DNA of 29,547 nt from positions 1 to 29,547 of IMG/VR virus record IMGVR_UViG_3300028840_001676. One strand, written 5' to 3'. The stretch comes from a virus. Position numbers and translations under genes: made by a program. The notes beneath the pieces are model-generated. The model ran no database searches, was not told where the DNA came from, and worked only from the letters and a program-made list of their open reading frames with translations. Positions 13,136-21,489 of the stretch are shown in pieces; position 1 is the first letter of the stretch, and each line of letters begins with the position of its first letter.

Positions 13136-13930
13136 CTATACTATCTCCTCGACCGTCATCGTCACTGTATTGCTGTTGCTGGATAGCGCTTGGTGTGAAT
13201 AATCGATGACACGCGCAAATATTGCACGATCACCGCCTAACACCGCGTCCGCTGCATCGTAAAATACAAGCCCCGTCTGGATCGTGTAAGGCATAATCAG
13301 CGCGTTAAATGTATCCAGTTTATCATTGCTCACGCCGCGCCATGTAAAGAAATATTTTTTTGCTGTATGACGCTGAAATTTCATCGCGCTGCCTTGCTGC
13401 ATCGGCAGGCTGTATTCTGGATCTCTTCCAAAATCAAATAACTTGCAAACGAATATTTTACTCAAGCGAATCTTTGCTGCATTGACCGCCGCTGTTTGCA
13501 TACGAACACGCCAATGCGTGTAGCCTGTTGTATTGACAACATCGATCGCAACGTCTTCAAGTCGCGGTCCTATTAAGTTGTTGAGGCGCAGAGTTGCGGT
13601 CGTCAATGTGTTGGAGTATGCCGTTGAATTATCGGCGCGAACTCGCACCGTCCCGCCTGCCACATCCCATCGATCAAACACCGACTTGAAATTCGCCATA
13701 TAAACGAAATCGGCTGCAAATGAATCGCAGTTTACAAAATCAAAATCATATATATGATCCGAAACCGAGCTTTCATAGTAACGCGCTCTACTGCCGTTTA
13801 CTAAGTTATTGAGACCCGCGCCAGTGATCGGCGCATTGTCTACCTCTAAATTGTCGGCGCTGATTACGTTGCCGATATGTGCGATCTTCAAATTGACCGA
13901 TGCTGTGTCATCTATTGTCTGAATTGTCAT
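13136..13930 (-). CDS. Distal tail protein, paralogue B
   Basis: A 264-residue protein started at ATG 13930 (MTIQTIDDTASVNLK), where ATGA couples it to the upstream gene. Its C-terminal region (KYFFTWRGVSNDKLDTF, then AVLGGDRAIFARVIDYSHQ and a final VTMTVEEIV) lines up with the end of the neighbouring gene (SWRGVNQVKIEALE, DVILGGQKLRYCKITDVRHE, LSMTFEELER). The two are evidently products of an old duplication. Position between tape measure and hub suggests a Dit-like or adaptor ring at the tail end. Confidence 0.65.
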   Translation of the reverse strand: MTIQTIDDTASVNLKIAHIGNVISADNLEVDNAPITGAGLNNLVNGSRARYYESSVSDHIYDFDFVNCDSFAADFVYMANFKSVFDRWDVAGGTVRVRADNSTAYSNTLTTATLRLNNLIGPRLEDVAIDVVNTTGYTHWRVRMQTAAVNAAKIRLSKIFVCKLFDFGRDPEYSLPMQQGSAMKFQRHTAKKYFFTWRGVSNDKLDTFNALIMPYTIQTGLVFYDAADAVLGGDRAIFARVIDYSHQALSSNSNTVTMTVEEIV

Positions 13931-14739
13931 CTTTCCAGCTCCTCGAAAGTCATCGACAAAACAAACCAACCGGCGAATATCTTCTCATGACGCACATCAG
14001 TGATCTTGCAATACCTAAGTTTCTGACCGCCCAGAATGACGTCATCCGTCGGAGCATAGAGATACACGAATCGATTATAATCTTTTTTGAGCTTGTCCTC
14101 TAATGCTTCGATCTTTACTTGATTTACGCCGCGCCATGAAACTGTGAATTTTAATAGCTCATCTTGTATCTTCGTTGAAATCAGAGATTGATCGCTGGTA
14201 ATAAAATACGGCGATATTTCATTCAGATAGGAGACTGAACTACTGCTGACACTGGTGGCTGGTGTGAACCATTCACCGATGTGAATACCTTGAATTTTGT
14301 ACGATCTATCAGACGCTGCCGGATAATTCCCTAGCCTGAGTTCATAAAACTGCTGCTTAGTCAGAGTAAATTCTTCGAGAATATAGCGGTCGTCTTTTCC
14401 TAGCCTTGTAAAAAATGACGGTGCAACAATATGGAATAGGCTGGTATATGTAGCCCAAGCGCTGGCTGCATAAAGTAGCTCAACATCTCCAATGTTATCC
14501 GCTACCGTCAGATCCGCATTCGCCATAATGAAATGATCGGCGCCGGTGTTATCATCCATAACCCAACGCATCGCAACGTCACCGGAGGCAATGCTCTGAA
14601 TATAGGTGAAGTAGTGATGATGCCCGAGTACGTCCCGCAGTTTCTTTTCGTTCGTATCGACGTATTCAGTATTGCTATCGAGTTCAATCGCAATCGCTTC
14701 AGCCGGTACACCGGGAAATGATATTTGTAAATCTGCCAT
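13927..14739 (-). CDS. Distal tail protein, paralogue A
   Basis: A 270-residue protein following the tape-measure gene by one base. An N-terminal strand-rich part (MADLQISFPGVPAEAIAIEL) leads to a middle domain and a C-terminal half shared with the next gene (see there). In siphoviruses the gene directly after the tape measure usually encodes the distal tail protein that opens into the hub. Identity is inferred from position and the paralogy. Confidence 0.68.
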   Translation of the reverse strand: MADLQISFPGVPAEAIAIELDSNTEYVDTNEKKLRDVLGHHHYFTYIQSIASGDVAMRWVMDDNTGADHFIMANADLTVADNIGDVELLYAASAWATYTSLFHIVAPSFFTRLGKDDRYILEEFTLTKQQFYELRLGNYPAASDRSYKIQGIHIGEWFTPATSVSSSSVSYLNEISPYFITSDQSLISTKIQDELLKFTVSWRGVNQVKIEALEDKLKKDYNRFVYLYAPTDDVILGGQKLRYCKITDVRHEKIFAGWFVLSMTFEELER

Positions 14740-14740
14740 A

Positions 14741-17500
14741 TTAGAGCGTTAATCCTAGCTGACCCGAATCAATTACCTGTTGAGCACCATTATCGGCTGC
14801 TCTTGTCTCGACGTTAATAACTATTCTGGATTCTATCTCCTCTGGTATGTTTTCAAGCCTCGATATCAAGTCGTCCGCTGCTTGGTTTGTCGTCTCCAAG
14901 AATCCAAACGCCAAAGTTTCCAAATCGGCGAGAACCTGAATTGCTTCTCTATCGGTTACGTTTGCAAGTTCTTCAACGCTATCAACTCCAACCTCGGCAA
15001 GTGACTCGAAAAACTTATTCAAGTCATCAGTAGCAACCCCAGCATCTTCAAGCGCTGCTCGTAAATCCTGCAAAGTAGTTGCTCCTAGCTCGGCAGCCTC
15101 CGCACCGATGTCTCTGAGCGCGTCGACTGTAAAAAGTCCGCCTTGCTCACCGGCTGTCTTTAGGTTGTTAAATGCTTCCGTTACCGCCCCAATTTGCCCG
15201 GGAATACCAGATTCTGCTAGTTGTCCGATGTTCCTTAACGCGCTTTCTGCTTCCAAGAATGATGTCTCACCATTTAAGGCAGCTTCGATCATTGCATCTT
15301 CAAGTTCTTGAAAGCTGATATCCAAACTTTGAATCAATATCTGTAAGTTATTAAGCGAACCGCCAAGATTTTGACTTAATAGAGCTGCAGCCTGACCTGC
15401 ATCCAGATTCACATCATCGAAGACCTGCGTTATGGCTTGCCCAACTCCTAAGAATGCAGATTGAACCTCTGGCGCTTGCGCGAATAGCTCTTCAAAAATT
15501 GGTACAATTCCGCCTTCTTGTGGATCGAAAATGTCTCTATTCAGTTCCCTGAATAGTTCGCCTATTGGTCTAAACTCATCCTCTATAAGTACAAGCGCTT
15601 CGTTTCTGCCGATTGCATCTCGTAGAAAAGAAAAGAAGTTTTCACGGGCATTTGCTGCCGGATCTGATTTGTTGTCGAATATGCGATCAAAAATATCACT
15701 CAAGCCCGCGCCAAGTTCTTCACCTGCTTTTTCGCCGAATACATCTCCAAGGAAGCGTCCTAATTGCGGAGCGCCTAACGAAAGCCCTATAGCTTCACCA
15801 ATTGCACCACCAAACTGAGCACCAAGCGCAGCACCCGTTTCCTTGCCCGTTGCACCTTCAAACAATGCATCTGATAAAACGCCCGCAAGTCTTCCATCTG
15901 TAAGGATGTTTTGAAATTCTACAACGAAACCAAGACCCGCCTCGCTGCCTTTGTTCATCAAATCATCAAAGAACGAATCTACTTCTGGCAGCGTTTCTTT
16001 CGTTGCTTCTGGTAGACCTTCAATCGCTTTCTTTAAGCGATTCATGCCTTCTTCATTGCCTTTGGTAATTTCTAGCAATAAAGCGAGTTCTTCCTTGAAA
16101 TCCTCTAGATCGCCCGAGGCTGCGAATGCTGCATAGGCATCGTCAACGCTCTTCTCCAAGGCTGGCAATGACCCGTCGAATCGTTCCGCGGTTAGTTCCT
16201 TAATCGTCTTAGAAACGTCCTGATACTTCTCATTCGCCTTGTCGATTTTCGGAGCGCCTTTTACAAATGCTTCTGTGATATCCTCTTGACCCTTTTCGGC
16301 TTCCGATGCTGCCTTTTCAAAACGAAGCAATTCTAGCCCAAGATTGCGAAGCTGACCTTCTGTGATTCCTAGAACTATATTTTGTTTGTCAACTTCTCCT
16401 CTTAGGTCTTGGAAAATCTGGTTTAAGTGCAGAAAGTTTTCCGCTGTTGGTTTTAACTGGTCGAGTCCTGCCTTTAGCGTTCCGGCAAGTTCTCGCGATT
16501 GTTCGGTAAAAAACGCTAATTGAATCGCACCGGCTTGAAATTCATCGCTTGCAAAATACTCTTTCCAAGCGGAAAGACTAAAAACGTTTACAACCCGAGA
16601 AGCTGCTGCGGCAACGTCGAGGAGAACAGAGGCGAAAGTTGCTAGATCGTCGGCTACTGCCTCCACGTTAATCTCGTTTATGCGTTTGTTGAGATTCTCA
16701 ATCGATTTTCTCAAGTCTTCATTTTGGGAAAATGCAGTAGCGAAACGATCTGTAAGATTTTCAATAGTAACGTCAAAACGTCCAGCGCTCTGAGCGGCTG
16801 TTTCTTGCGCGTCTGTTAGTTTTGCTGACTCTTCCCGAATGCCCTTGATAGCTGCCGTAGCAAAGGCTGCCTTTCTTTCTTGATCATCCAACGCCGCTGC
16901 GCTCTTTCCAATAGACGCCGCATATTCTTCATTTGCCTTTACCGTATCGATAAGTACACCGAGGTCGTCAAGTCGCAACTTTGACTGGCGACCTATACCA
17001 ATTACCAAGGAATCAATTGCTTGTTTTGCCGTGACGCCTTGCGCCTGTCCAAGTTTAAGCGCCGCCGCAGTCAATTCATCAAACGCAACTTTCCCATCGT
17101 CAACGCCTAACAATACCGCATTGTTCGCTGCTTGTAGTAAATCCTGATCGGCGATCAGACCTTTCGTAGCTGTTCTTAAGGCATTAATTTTATCGGTGGC
17201 ATTGGCTCCAATGCTTTCCTGTAGGTTCTCAAAACTTCTTGTTAAGTTCTCAACCTGAGCGGCACGATCTAAAGTGTCAAAAGTGAACGCCGCAACGCGC
17301 TGAATCCCGTCAAATGCTCTATTGGCAAGATTGAGCGCAGCCTCTGCAGTTAAAAGACTAGCTTGAAACTTACTGAAACCGTCACCGGCTTTCTCCGCTG
17401 ATTTACCTGCACTATCAACAGCATCGTCAACGCCTTCGATCTTCTGGATCGCGCCGGTATCATCAACGGTAATTTTGATTTTCAGTTCTTTATCTGCCAT
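14741..17500 (-). CDS. Tail tape measure protein
   Basis: A 919-residue, mostly alpha-helical protein and the longest gene of the window, placed right after the frameshifted chaperones. The N-terminus (KELKIKITVDDTGAIQKI) is a typical tape-measure start, followed by long Ala/Leu/Glu helices, a Gly/Ala-rich hydrophobic section at about residues 560-600 (ALGAQFGGAIGEAIGLSLG) that may insert in the host membrane, and more helices. At about 0.15 nm per residue it predicts a tail near 138 nm. It overlaps the chaperone frame by 11 bases. No peptidase or lysozyme motif is evident. Confidence 0.88.
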   Translation of the reverse strand: MADKELKIKITVDDTGAIQKIEGVDDAVDSAGKSAEKAGDGFSKFQASLLTAEAALNLANRAFDGIQRVAAFTFDTLDRAAQVENLTRSFENLQESIGANATDKINALRTATKGLIADQDLLQAANNAVLLGVDDGKVAFDELTAAALKLGQAQGVTAKQAIDSLVIGIGRQSKLRLDDLGVLIDTVKANEEYAASIGKSAAALDDQERKAAFATAAIKGIREESAKLTDAQETAAQSAGRFDVTIENLTDRFATAFSQNEDLRKSIENLNKRINEINVEAVADDLATFASVLLDVAAAASRVVNVFSLSAWKEYFASDEFQAGAIQLAFFTEQSRELAGTLKAGLDQLKPTAENFLHLNQIFQDLRGEVDKQNIVLGITEGQLRNLGLELLRFEKAASEAEKGQEDITEAFVKGAPKIDKANEKYQDVSKTIKELTAERFDGSLPALEKSVDDAYAAFAASGDLEDFKEELALLLEITKGNEEGMNRLKKAIEGLPEATKETLPEVDSFFDDLMNKGSEAGLGFVVEFQNILTDGRLAGVLSDALFEGATGKETGAALGAQFGGAIGEAIGLSLGAPQLGRFLGDVFGEKAGEELGAGLSDIFDRIFDNKSDPAANARENFFSFLRDAIGRNEALVLIEDEFRPIGELFRELNRDIFDPQEGGIVPIFEELFAQAPEVQSAFLGVGQAITQVFDDVNLDAGQAAALLSQNLGGSLNNLQILIQSLDISFQELEDAMIEAALNGETSFLEAESALRNIGQLAESGIPGQIGAVTEAFNNLKTAGEQGGLFTVDALRDIGAEAAELGATTLQDLRAALEDAGVATDDLNKFFESLAEVGVDSVEELANVTDREAIQVLADLETLAFGFLETTNQAADDLISRLENIPEEIESRIVINVETRAADNGAQQVIDSGQLGLTL

Positions 17501-17858
17501 GCTTTTTCTTCATCTGAGATTCAACGTTCTTAACTCTTTTATACTCGCCCCATACGCCTTCAAGCGTCATCAATAGATCCAAATCATCAAGCAAGCCGCT
17601 TGCCCTATACACTTCAGACGCTGCTAAATCGTTTTGATAGCTCTGCAAGAATTTTGCCTTGAGGTAATTCGCTACTACCTCTTCAAGTTCAGGATAAGGC
17701 GCAGCGTCTCCTATTGGGCATCTATGCAACTCGCGACCGCTATCACAATACGTCTGAGCACCGAACTCTTTTGATTGCTGAATGCAGTTAGCGCAATTCA
17801 AACCCGGATCGAGTATTAGCCTGTATCTCAGAAGGCGTTCTACTCTTTCGAGGTAGTT
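17490..17858 (-). CDS. Tail assembly chaperone GT extension (-1 frameshift product)
   Basis: This frame is open from the A9 run at 17857 to the stop at 17490 and has no good independent start; a TTG at 17801 lacks a ribosome site. A -1 slip in the upstream gene joins residue 110 of G to NYLERVERLLRYRLILDPGL and onward, giving a fusion of about 232 residues. The extension has a Cys-rich start (NCANCIQQSKE, YCDSGRELHRCPIGD), possibly a metal site, then helices. In lambda-like phages the fusion binds the tape measure and recruits tube subunits. It overlaps the tape-measure start. Confidence 0.8.
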   Translation of the reverse strand, partial: NYLERVERLLRYRLILDPGLNCANCIQQSKEFGAQTYCDSGRELHRCPIGDAAPYPELEEVVANYLKAKFLQSYQNDLAASEVYRASGLLDDLDLLMTLEGVWGEYKRVKNVESQMKKKHGR

Positions 17859-18187
17859 TTTTTTTCTTGCTCCTCTTCGAGATTCATTTCCTCGGAGTAT
17901 TGCTTGATCTTCTCGGCATATTTGCCAACGGCTTCAAATAGCACGCCAATAGGCAGCTCGTAAGCATCCGAAGGCTTTAGCTCTTCACCGTCTTCGAATT
18001 CGACGCCCTTAATTGCAGTAAGTTTCGTTTTGAGAACCCACTTTGCAAGTGCTTCAAAATCTGGCGATGTTGTTAAAAAGAAGTAATCAGTTTTGAGCAC
18101 CGGCAGAAAATGCATTTCGATCTTCTCGCCATCAACTTCAATTGCGATTACTTCTTGGTTTTTCTTTTCGGCTCTTTTTATTTTCAT
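17840..18187 (-). CDS. Tail assembly chaperone G
   Basis: A 115-residue protein between the tail tube and tape-measure genes, the standard place for the G chaperone. It has an N-terminal beta part (VIAIEVDGEKIEMHFLPVL) and a helical C-terminal half (PIGVLFEAVGKYAEKIKQYS) ending in a Glu/Lys-rich tail in which the slippery A run lies. Most ribosomes should finish here, with a minority shifting to make GT. The start, ATG 18187, follows GAGATGA. Confidence 0.82.
   Translation of the reverse strand: MKIKRAEKKNQEVIAIEVDGEKIEMHFLPVLKTDYFFLTTSPDFEALAKWVLKTKLTAIKGVEFEDGEELKPSDAYELPIGVLFEAVGKYAEKIKQYSEEMNLEEEQEKKTTSKE
17857..17866 (-). other. Programmed -1 ribosomal frameshift site
   Basis: On the minus strand GAAAAAAAAAC carries an in-frame A-AAA-AAA slippery heptamer. 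AGGAG lies a few bases upstream, like the stimulatory site in dnaX. Just downstream CTACCTC can pair with GAGTAG (one bulged C) around a GAAA loop. The 0-frame stops within 20 bases (17842-17840). Confidence 0.82.
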
Positions 18188-18201
18188 CTCGGCTTCCCAA
18201 T

Positions 18202-18240
18202 AAAAAAAGAGGCGGCTCGTGGAATAGTTACAAGCCGCCC
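18202..18240 (-). terminator. Terminator after tail tube gene
   Basis: A 10-bp stem (GGCGGCTTGT with ACGAGCCGCC, one G-T pair; 18211-18220 and 18230-18239) is followed on the minus strand by seven T (18208-18202). It would end most transcripts after the abundant tail tube gene, with read-through into the chaperones. Confidence 0.85.
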
Positions 18241-18254
18241 CCGGAGGCTAAACA

Positions 18255-19310
18255 CTATGCGACGTATGCGGTCGTTCTAGTATTTGTTAGTTCATTGTAC
18301 GGGGTCGTATCGCCCATTCCGGTCGGATTCGAAGCCGCTTCGAGAATATCGAAGTTGATTCCGTATCCATTTAAACCCGGCGAGCTAAGTTCATATGAAG
18401 GAGTTTCAATCAACATCATACGTGGCACGTAGAAAGTGAAAGATTTGTTGTCACCAGATCCAATCTGCGCACCGTCAAAAGAAAGCAAACACTTGTATTC
18501 GGTGCTGCTCTGAGCGGCAGTCAAATAAGTATTGTCATCGAGCTGCTTTAGGTTGATAGCAAGCGATCCAGTGACCTTATCAGTTTGAACCGGTTCACCG
18601 TTACCAGATGCGCCGCGAATCTCGCGTGCGAATTCCTGCGGGCGATTCAATGTAAGTGAGTAACTTGTGATGTCGAGCTTATCGGAACCTGAAAGCGCCC
18701 CACCTGCTTGCGCGTTGATTTGAAAAGAATCCGCTGGATCGATAAGCGAAAGCTCTGAATCAGTCAATGTAAGCGCGTCAAGAGCTGTGTTGTTGTTGGT
18801 CACACCGGAGGTCTTTGCTTCGCTTGCAAGAAAGTCGATAGTTGCATTGACATAGTTTGGAGCTGAATCAGCGCTGATCTGGATCTGAGTTACTGCAACC
18901 GATGGAAATTCGACAACTGTTGTCGAGCTGGTCTCAACTGCGATAGTTAAGAACACGTTGTTCAGTGTGCTGTTCATTGTCATCGTGTGAAGATAGTCAC
19001 CTTCACCGGCGTTCTGCTCCGAAGGCGTTCCAGAAGTGCCGAGAAATTGTGCAAGAATGAGCGGAAAACCGTTCCCATACCCTACACGCATTTGAATCTG
19101 TCCTGATACGCTGACCGCGCCTCTTTGCATGTTATCGCTCATCAAACCACCGGAACCAATCCCAGCGCTTTCGAGCTTCTCTGGATTTTCGTTCCAGCTC
19201 ATAGACTCAACTACGAGCTTCTCTGTGACTGATTTTGCAGTGCCCCACGAATCAGAAACCGCACTGATAGCGATCCCGATGGAGCTGTTAATTCCTAAAA
19301 TTGCTGCCAT
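18255..19310 (-). CDS. Major tail tube protein
   Basis: A 351-residue, strand-rich protein with Ser/Thr/Asn-rich composition (e.g. GDYLHTMTMNSTLNNVFLTI, DKLDITSYSLTLNRPQEF). Size, composition and its place between the tail-terminator-like gene and the chaperones identify it as the tube subunit, here larger than the usual 200-250 residues, probably through an added surface domain in the middle or C-terminal part. The start, ATG 19310, is preceded by AAGGGAAAATAAA. A terminator directly downstream fits high expression of a structural subunit. Confidence 0.82.
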   Translation of the reverse strand: MAAILGINSSIGIAISAVSDSWGTAKSVTEKLVVESMSWNENPEKLESAGIGSGGLMSDNMQRGAVSVSGQIQMRVGYGNGFPLILAQFLGTSGTPSEQNAGEGDYLHTMTMNSTLNNVFLTIAVETSSTTVVEFPSVAVTQIQISADSAPNYVNATIDFLASEAKTSGVTNNNTALDALTLTDSELSLIDPADSFQINAQAGGALSGSDKLDITSYSLTLNRPQEFAREIRGASGNGEPVQTDKVTGSLAINLKQLDDNTYLTAAQSSTEYKCLLSFDGAQIGSGDNKSFTFYVPRMMLIETPSYELSSPGLNGYGINFDILEAASNPTGMGDTTPYNELTNTRTTAYVA

Positions 19311-19324
19311 TTTATTTTCCCTTA

Positions 19325-19783
19325 TTAAATATACTTTTCGGCTCTGAAATCTTGAGCCACTAAAACTACTCTTTTTCCTGAGACATCGATTTCGTCAATG
19401 CTTGGCTCCGACGCAACATCAAGCCACCTATCAACTGTGTTGTTCCAAGTCGCTCCTAGTTCTGTGATGACTAGCCCCGAAAGCGTTTCCATATCATCAA
19501 GCACCGCAACGTGATTCGTGCTGTTTGGCTCAAGTTCGCGATGCATTCTTACTGTGACAACGTACTCAAAACGCCGTTGACCTATAGCGCCGCCGTTTGG
19601 ATAACGCTGCACAACATACTCGATCCAGTTGTAATCCTGCTGGTATTTCAAAAGAGCCAGTTGCGAAGTCGTCCCATCGCGTTGCATGGTCTTGTCATAG
19701 ATCTTTGTTGTCATCGCCTGGATAGTGGCGTTGTCAAAGATCTTACTTTTCCACGCTGCTCTTACTTGCGCTGCTGTGCTCAT
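19325..19783 (-). CDS. Tail terminator-like protein
   Basis: A 152-residue mixed alpha/beta protein with a pattern seen in tail terminators and tail completion proteins: an N-terminal helix (STAAQVRAAWKSKIF), strands (YNWIEYVVQRYP, RRFEYVVTVRMHRE), and a C-terminal strand pair (KRVVLVAQDFRAEKY). The gene lies immediately before the tail tube gene. The start has AAGGAAGAGA in front and lies inside the upstream gene. Confidence 0.7.
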   Translation of the reverse strand: MSTAAQVRAAWKSKIFDNATIQAMTTKIYDKTMQRDGTTSQLALLKYQQDYNWIEYVVQRYPNGGAIGQRRFEYVVTVRMHRELEPNSTNHVAVLDDMETLSGLVITELGATWNNTVDRWLDVASEPSIDEIDVSGKRVVLVAQDFRAEKYI

Positions 19784-19925
19784 TCTCTTCCTTCTTGGCT
19801 GCTTTCTTTCTGTCCTTTGCTTCTTGCTCTACTAGCGCAAATACTGAAGCCGGTAAAATTTCCTTGAGCGCTTTCTTATCGTCTTGAAACGCTTTTCTCA
19901 TCCAATTTCTAATCGCTGGTTTCAT
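19743..19925 (-). CDS. Small basic head-tail region protein (60 aa)
   Basis: A 60-residue helical, Lys- and Ala-rich protein (KKALKEILPASVFALVEQEA, then KDRKKAAKKEENE). It starts at ATG 19925 with an ATGA overlap of the connector gene and overlaps the terminator gene by 41 bases. The position suggests a neck component, but nothing specific is recognised. Confidence 0.6.
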   Translation of the reverse strand: MKPAIRNWMRKAFQDDKKALKEILPASVFALVEQEAKDRKKAAKKEENEHSSASKSSVEK

Positions 19926-20653
19926 ATCATAATCCTCATGTAATTCCCGAAGTTCTGCGGTCGTTCTGGCTCGCCGTCTAAATCGGTATCTAGCCTAACC
20001 TTGAGCCGTTCCATTGCATTGCCATAATTTTCTTTTGACTCTTCAAGCAACACACTAAAGCCCGCCTCCTGCTCGCTCAATTCCGCAAGTGCAATCTGAT
20101 ACAGTGACCGCCAGATCACCGCGCTTCTTAATTCGCCCGGTTCTGTGATCATCCAGTATTCCCAATTGCGTGATTTTAAAACGCCTTTGACGTGCTCGGC
20201 TGCCTCTTCGATGATATCGGCTTGATCTGTATCCGACACAAAACCGTCGATTGCAGGGTAATACTTTTCTAAAACTGCAGCGGTAACATTTAGTTCCTCA
20301 CCATACCCCACCGGGCGGCTCATGATAAGCTCTATCAATGCCGTCTGTGTTTGCTCGCCGCTTGCAAGTTTGAAATTTATCGCTATCCAGTATTGGCGCT
20401 GATATTCGTCCGATGATGTATCAGGATCGTCGATAGCTGTAACGGTTAAGTCGTACCCGTTGCCATTTGCCGACCACGCCGCAATCGTTTGAAGCGCGTT
20501 TGTTCCCGCTATTGCAGCCGCTCGATCTGGTTTGTTTGCATCGGTAAACACGTAAGCATTTACCAAGCTATCGGCTGTTATCGCGTTGCCTTTGTCATCG
20601 ATTGGGAAGAACGTAAATGTGAAATCTTTTCCAAATAAATATCTTTTAGCCAT
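19922..20653 (-). CDS. Head-tail connector with N-terminal Ig-like domain
   Basis: A 243-residue protein in two parts. Residues 1 to about 115 are strand-rich (KDFTFTFFPIDDKGNAI, GYDLTVTAIDDPDT, QTALIELIMSRPVG), like an Ig-type decoration domain. From about 120 on it is helical (AVLEKYYPAIDGFVSDTDQA, AAEHVKGVLKSRNWEYW, SLYQIALAELSEQE) in the style of gp6-type connectors. A fused connector is unusual. The ATG follows AAGGATTGATGA. The family call rests on position and helix pattern. Confidence 0.6.
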   Translation of the reverse strand: MAKRYLFGKDFTFTFFPIDDKGNAITADSLVNAYVFTDANKPDRAAAIAGTNALQTIAAWSANGNGYDLTVTAIDDPDTSSDEYQRQYWIAINFKLASGEQTQTALIELIMSRPVGYGEELNVTAAVLEKYYPAIDGFVSDTDQADIIEEAAEHVKGVLKSRNWEYWMITEPGELRSAVIWRSLYQIALAELSEQEAGFSVLLEESKENYGNAMERLKVRLDTDLDGEPERPQNFGNYMRIMI

Positions 20654-20731
20654 TCATCAATCCTTAAATAGAGGCGCTCTATTTTCACGCCGGAGCGCCA
20701 CGGCGGAGCCGAGGAAAAAACTCGTAATGCG

Positions 20732-21004
20732 CTACTGATCGCGCTTTCGCTCGACCTTCTCCGCAATCCTTTGAGCTTCTTTCCTCATCTCAGATTCCGT
20801 AACATCTTTCCCGAGCTTGTCATTGTACTCTTTAAAATTTTTCGTCATCTGATCCATCGCAGCCCGTGCTTTTTGCTCGTGGCTCATTCGCTGCTGTTGT
20901 TGATAACGCGAATCAGATTCCTTCTTGTGTTGCAGTTGTTGCTGGAACATCCTCTTTTTTGCGGCGACCGCGCTTAACAACTGTCTCAGTTTCTCCTCGC
21001 TCAT
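20732..21004 (-). CDS. Basic coiled-coil protein overlapping its neighbour
   Basis: Started at ATG 21004 (MSEEKLRQLLSAVAAKK), 90 residues, behind GCGAGGCTTGAAGAAT. It is a charged, Gln- and Lys-rich helix throughout. It overlaps the 3' end of the upstream gene by 92 bases in another frame, a long overlap for this genome, so one of the two ends could be misread. The first 78 bases after it (20654-20731) hold a GGCGCTC/GAGCGCC inverted repeat and no gene. Function unknown. Confidence 0.55.
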   Translation of the reverse strand: MSEEKLRQLLSAVAAKKRMFQQQLQHKKESDSRYQQQQRMSHEQKARAAMDQMTKNFKEYNDKLGKDVTESEMRKEAQRIAEKVERKRDQ

Positions 21005-21428
21005 ATTCTTCAAGCCTCGCTTTAAGTGCGCTGATTTCCTCGTTGCGCTTTTCAATTATCTGGCTGTTACCATTTGCCAATGCTTCAATCTCTGGTCGCA
21101 TATGCGCCAAGAACGGGCGATTGTCCCAAGTGTGCTCTGCACCTTGTGGGATAAATGCTTGCGTTAAATTGTAGCAAAGTATTGCCCACTTTTTGTCGAC
21201 AACATAACGACGCACCATCGACATGTCGCCTTTTGATAAGTCGTAACAGAAACACGCCTTGCGCGTTGGCTTGTTGCCTATCGCATCGCCCTTATATTCG
21301 GCAAGAAAAACGATAAAAGGCTGCTTTCTGTTGCGCGTTCTCGGTGGCTGCACCTTCGAAAGCATTTCTTCAAGTTCTGGCTCTTTGCCTAGTACAGTAA
21401 AGACTGTTCCTTCTGGAAAGTTCTGCAT
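20913..21428 (-). CDS. Hypothetical protein downstream of capsid gene
   Basis: A 171-residue protein with a globular N-terminal part of about 120 residues (TVFTVLGKEPELEEML, PFIVFLAEYKGDAIG, DMSMVRRYVVDKKWAILCYN) and a charged helical tail (NEEISALKARLEEYERGE) ending in a basic patch. GAGGAG precedes the ATG. Lying between the major capsid and connector genes, it may be a head-surface or neck protein; no family recognised. Confidence 0.6.
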   Translation of the reverse strand: MQNFPEGTVFTVLGKEPELEEMLSKVQPPRTRNRKQPFIVFLAEYKGDAIGNKPTRKACFCYDLSKGDMSMVRRYVVDKKWAILCYNLTQAFIPQGAEHTWDNRPFLAHMRPEIEALANGNSQIIEKRNEEISALKARLEEYERGETETVVKRGRRKKEDVPATTATQEGI

Positions 21429-21451
21429 GATTATTTTCTCCTCGACTCGTT

Positions 21452-21480
21452 AAAAAAAACAGGGCAGCCGAAGCCGCCCC
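21452..21480 (-). terminator. Terminator after major capsid gene
   Basis: On the minus strand GGGCGGC and GCTGCCC form a 7-bp stem (one G-T) closed by a TTCG tetraloop, followed by eight T. It lies directly after the capsid stop at 21490 and should boost capsid over downstream genes. Confidence 0.88.
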
Positions 21481-21489
21481 ATCATTAAA

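Noticed and set aside
20578-20766. 62-codon minus frame between connector and basic coiled-coil genes
   Set aside because: Overlaps both neighbours, lacks a ribosome site and looks random (Ser/Arg-rich).
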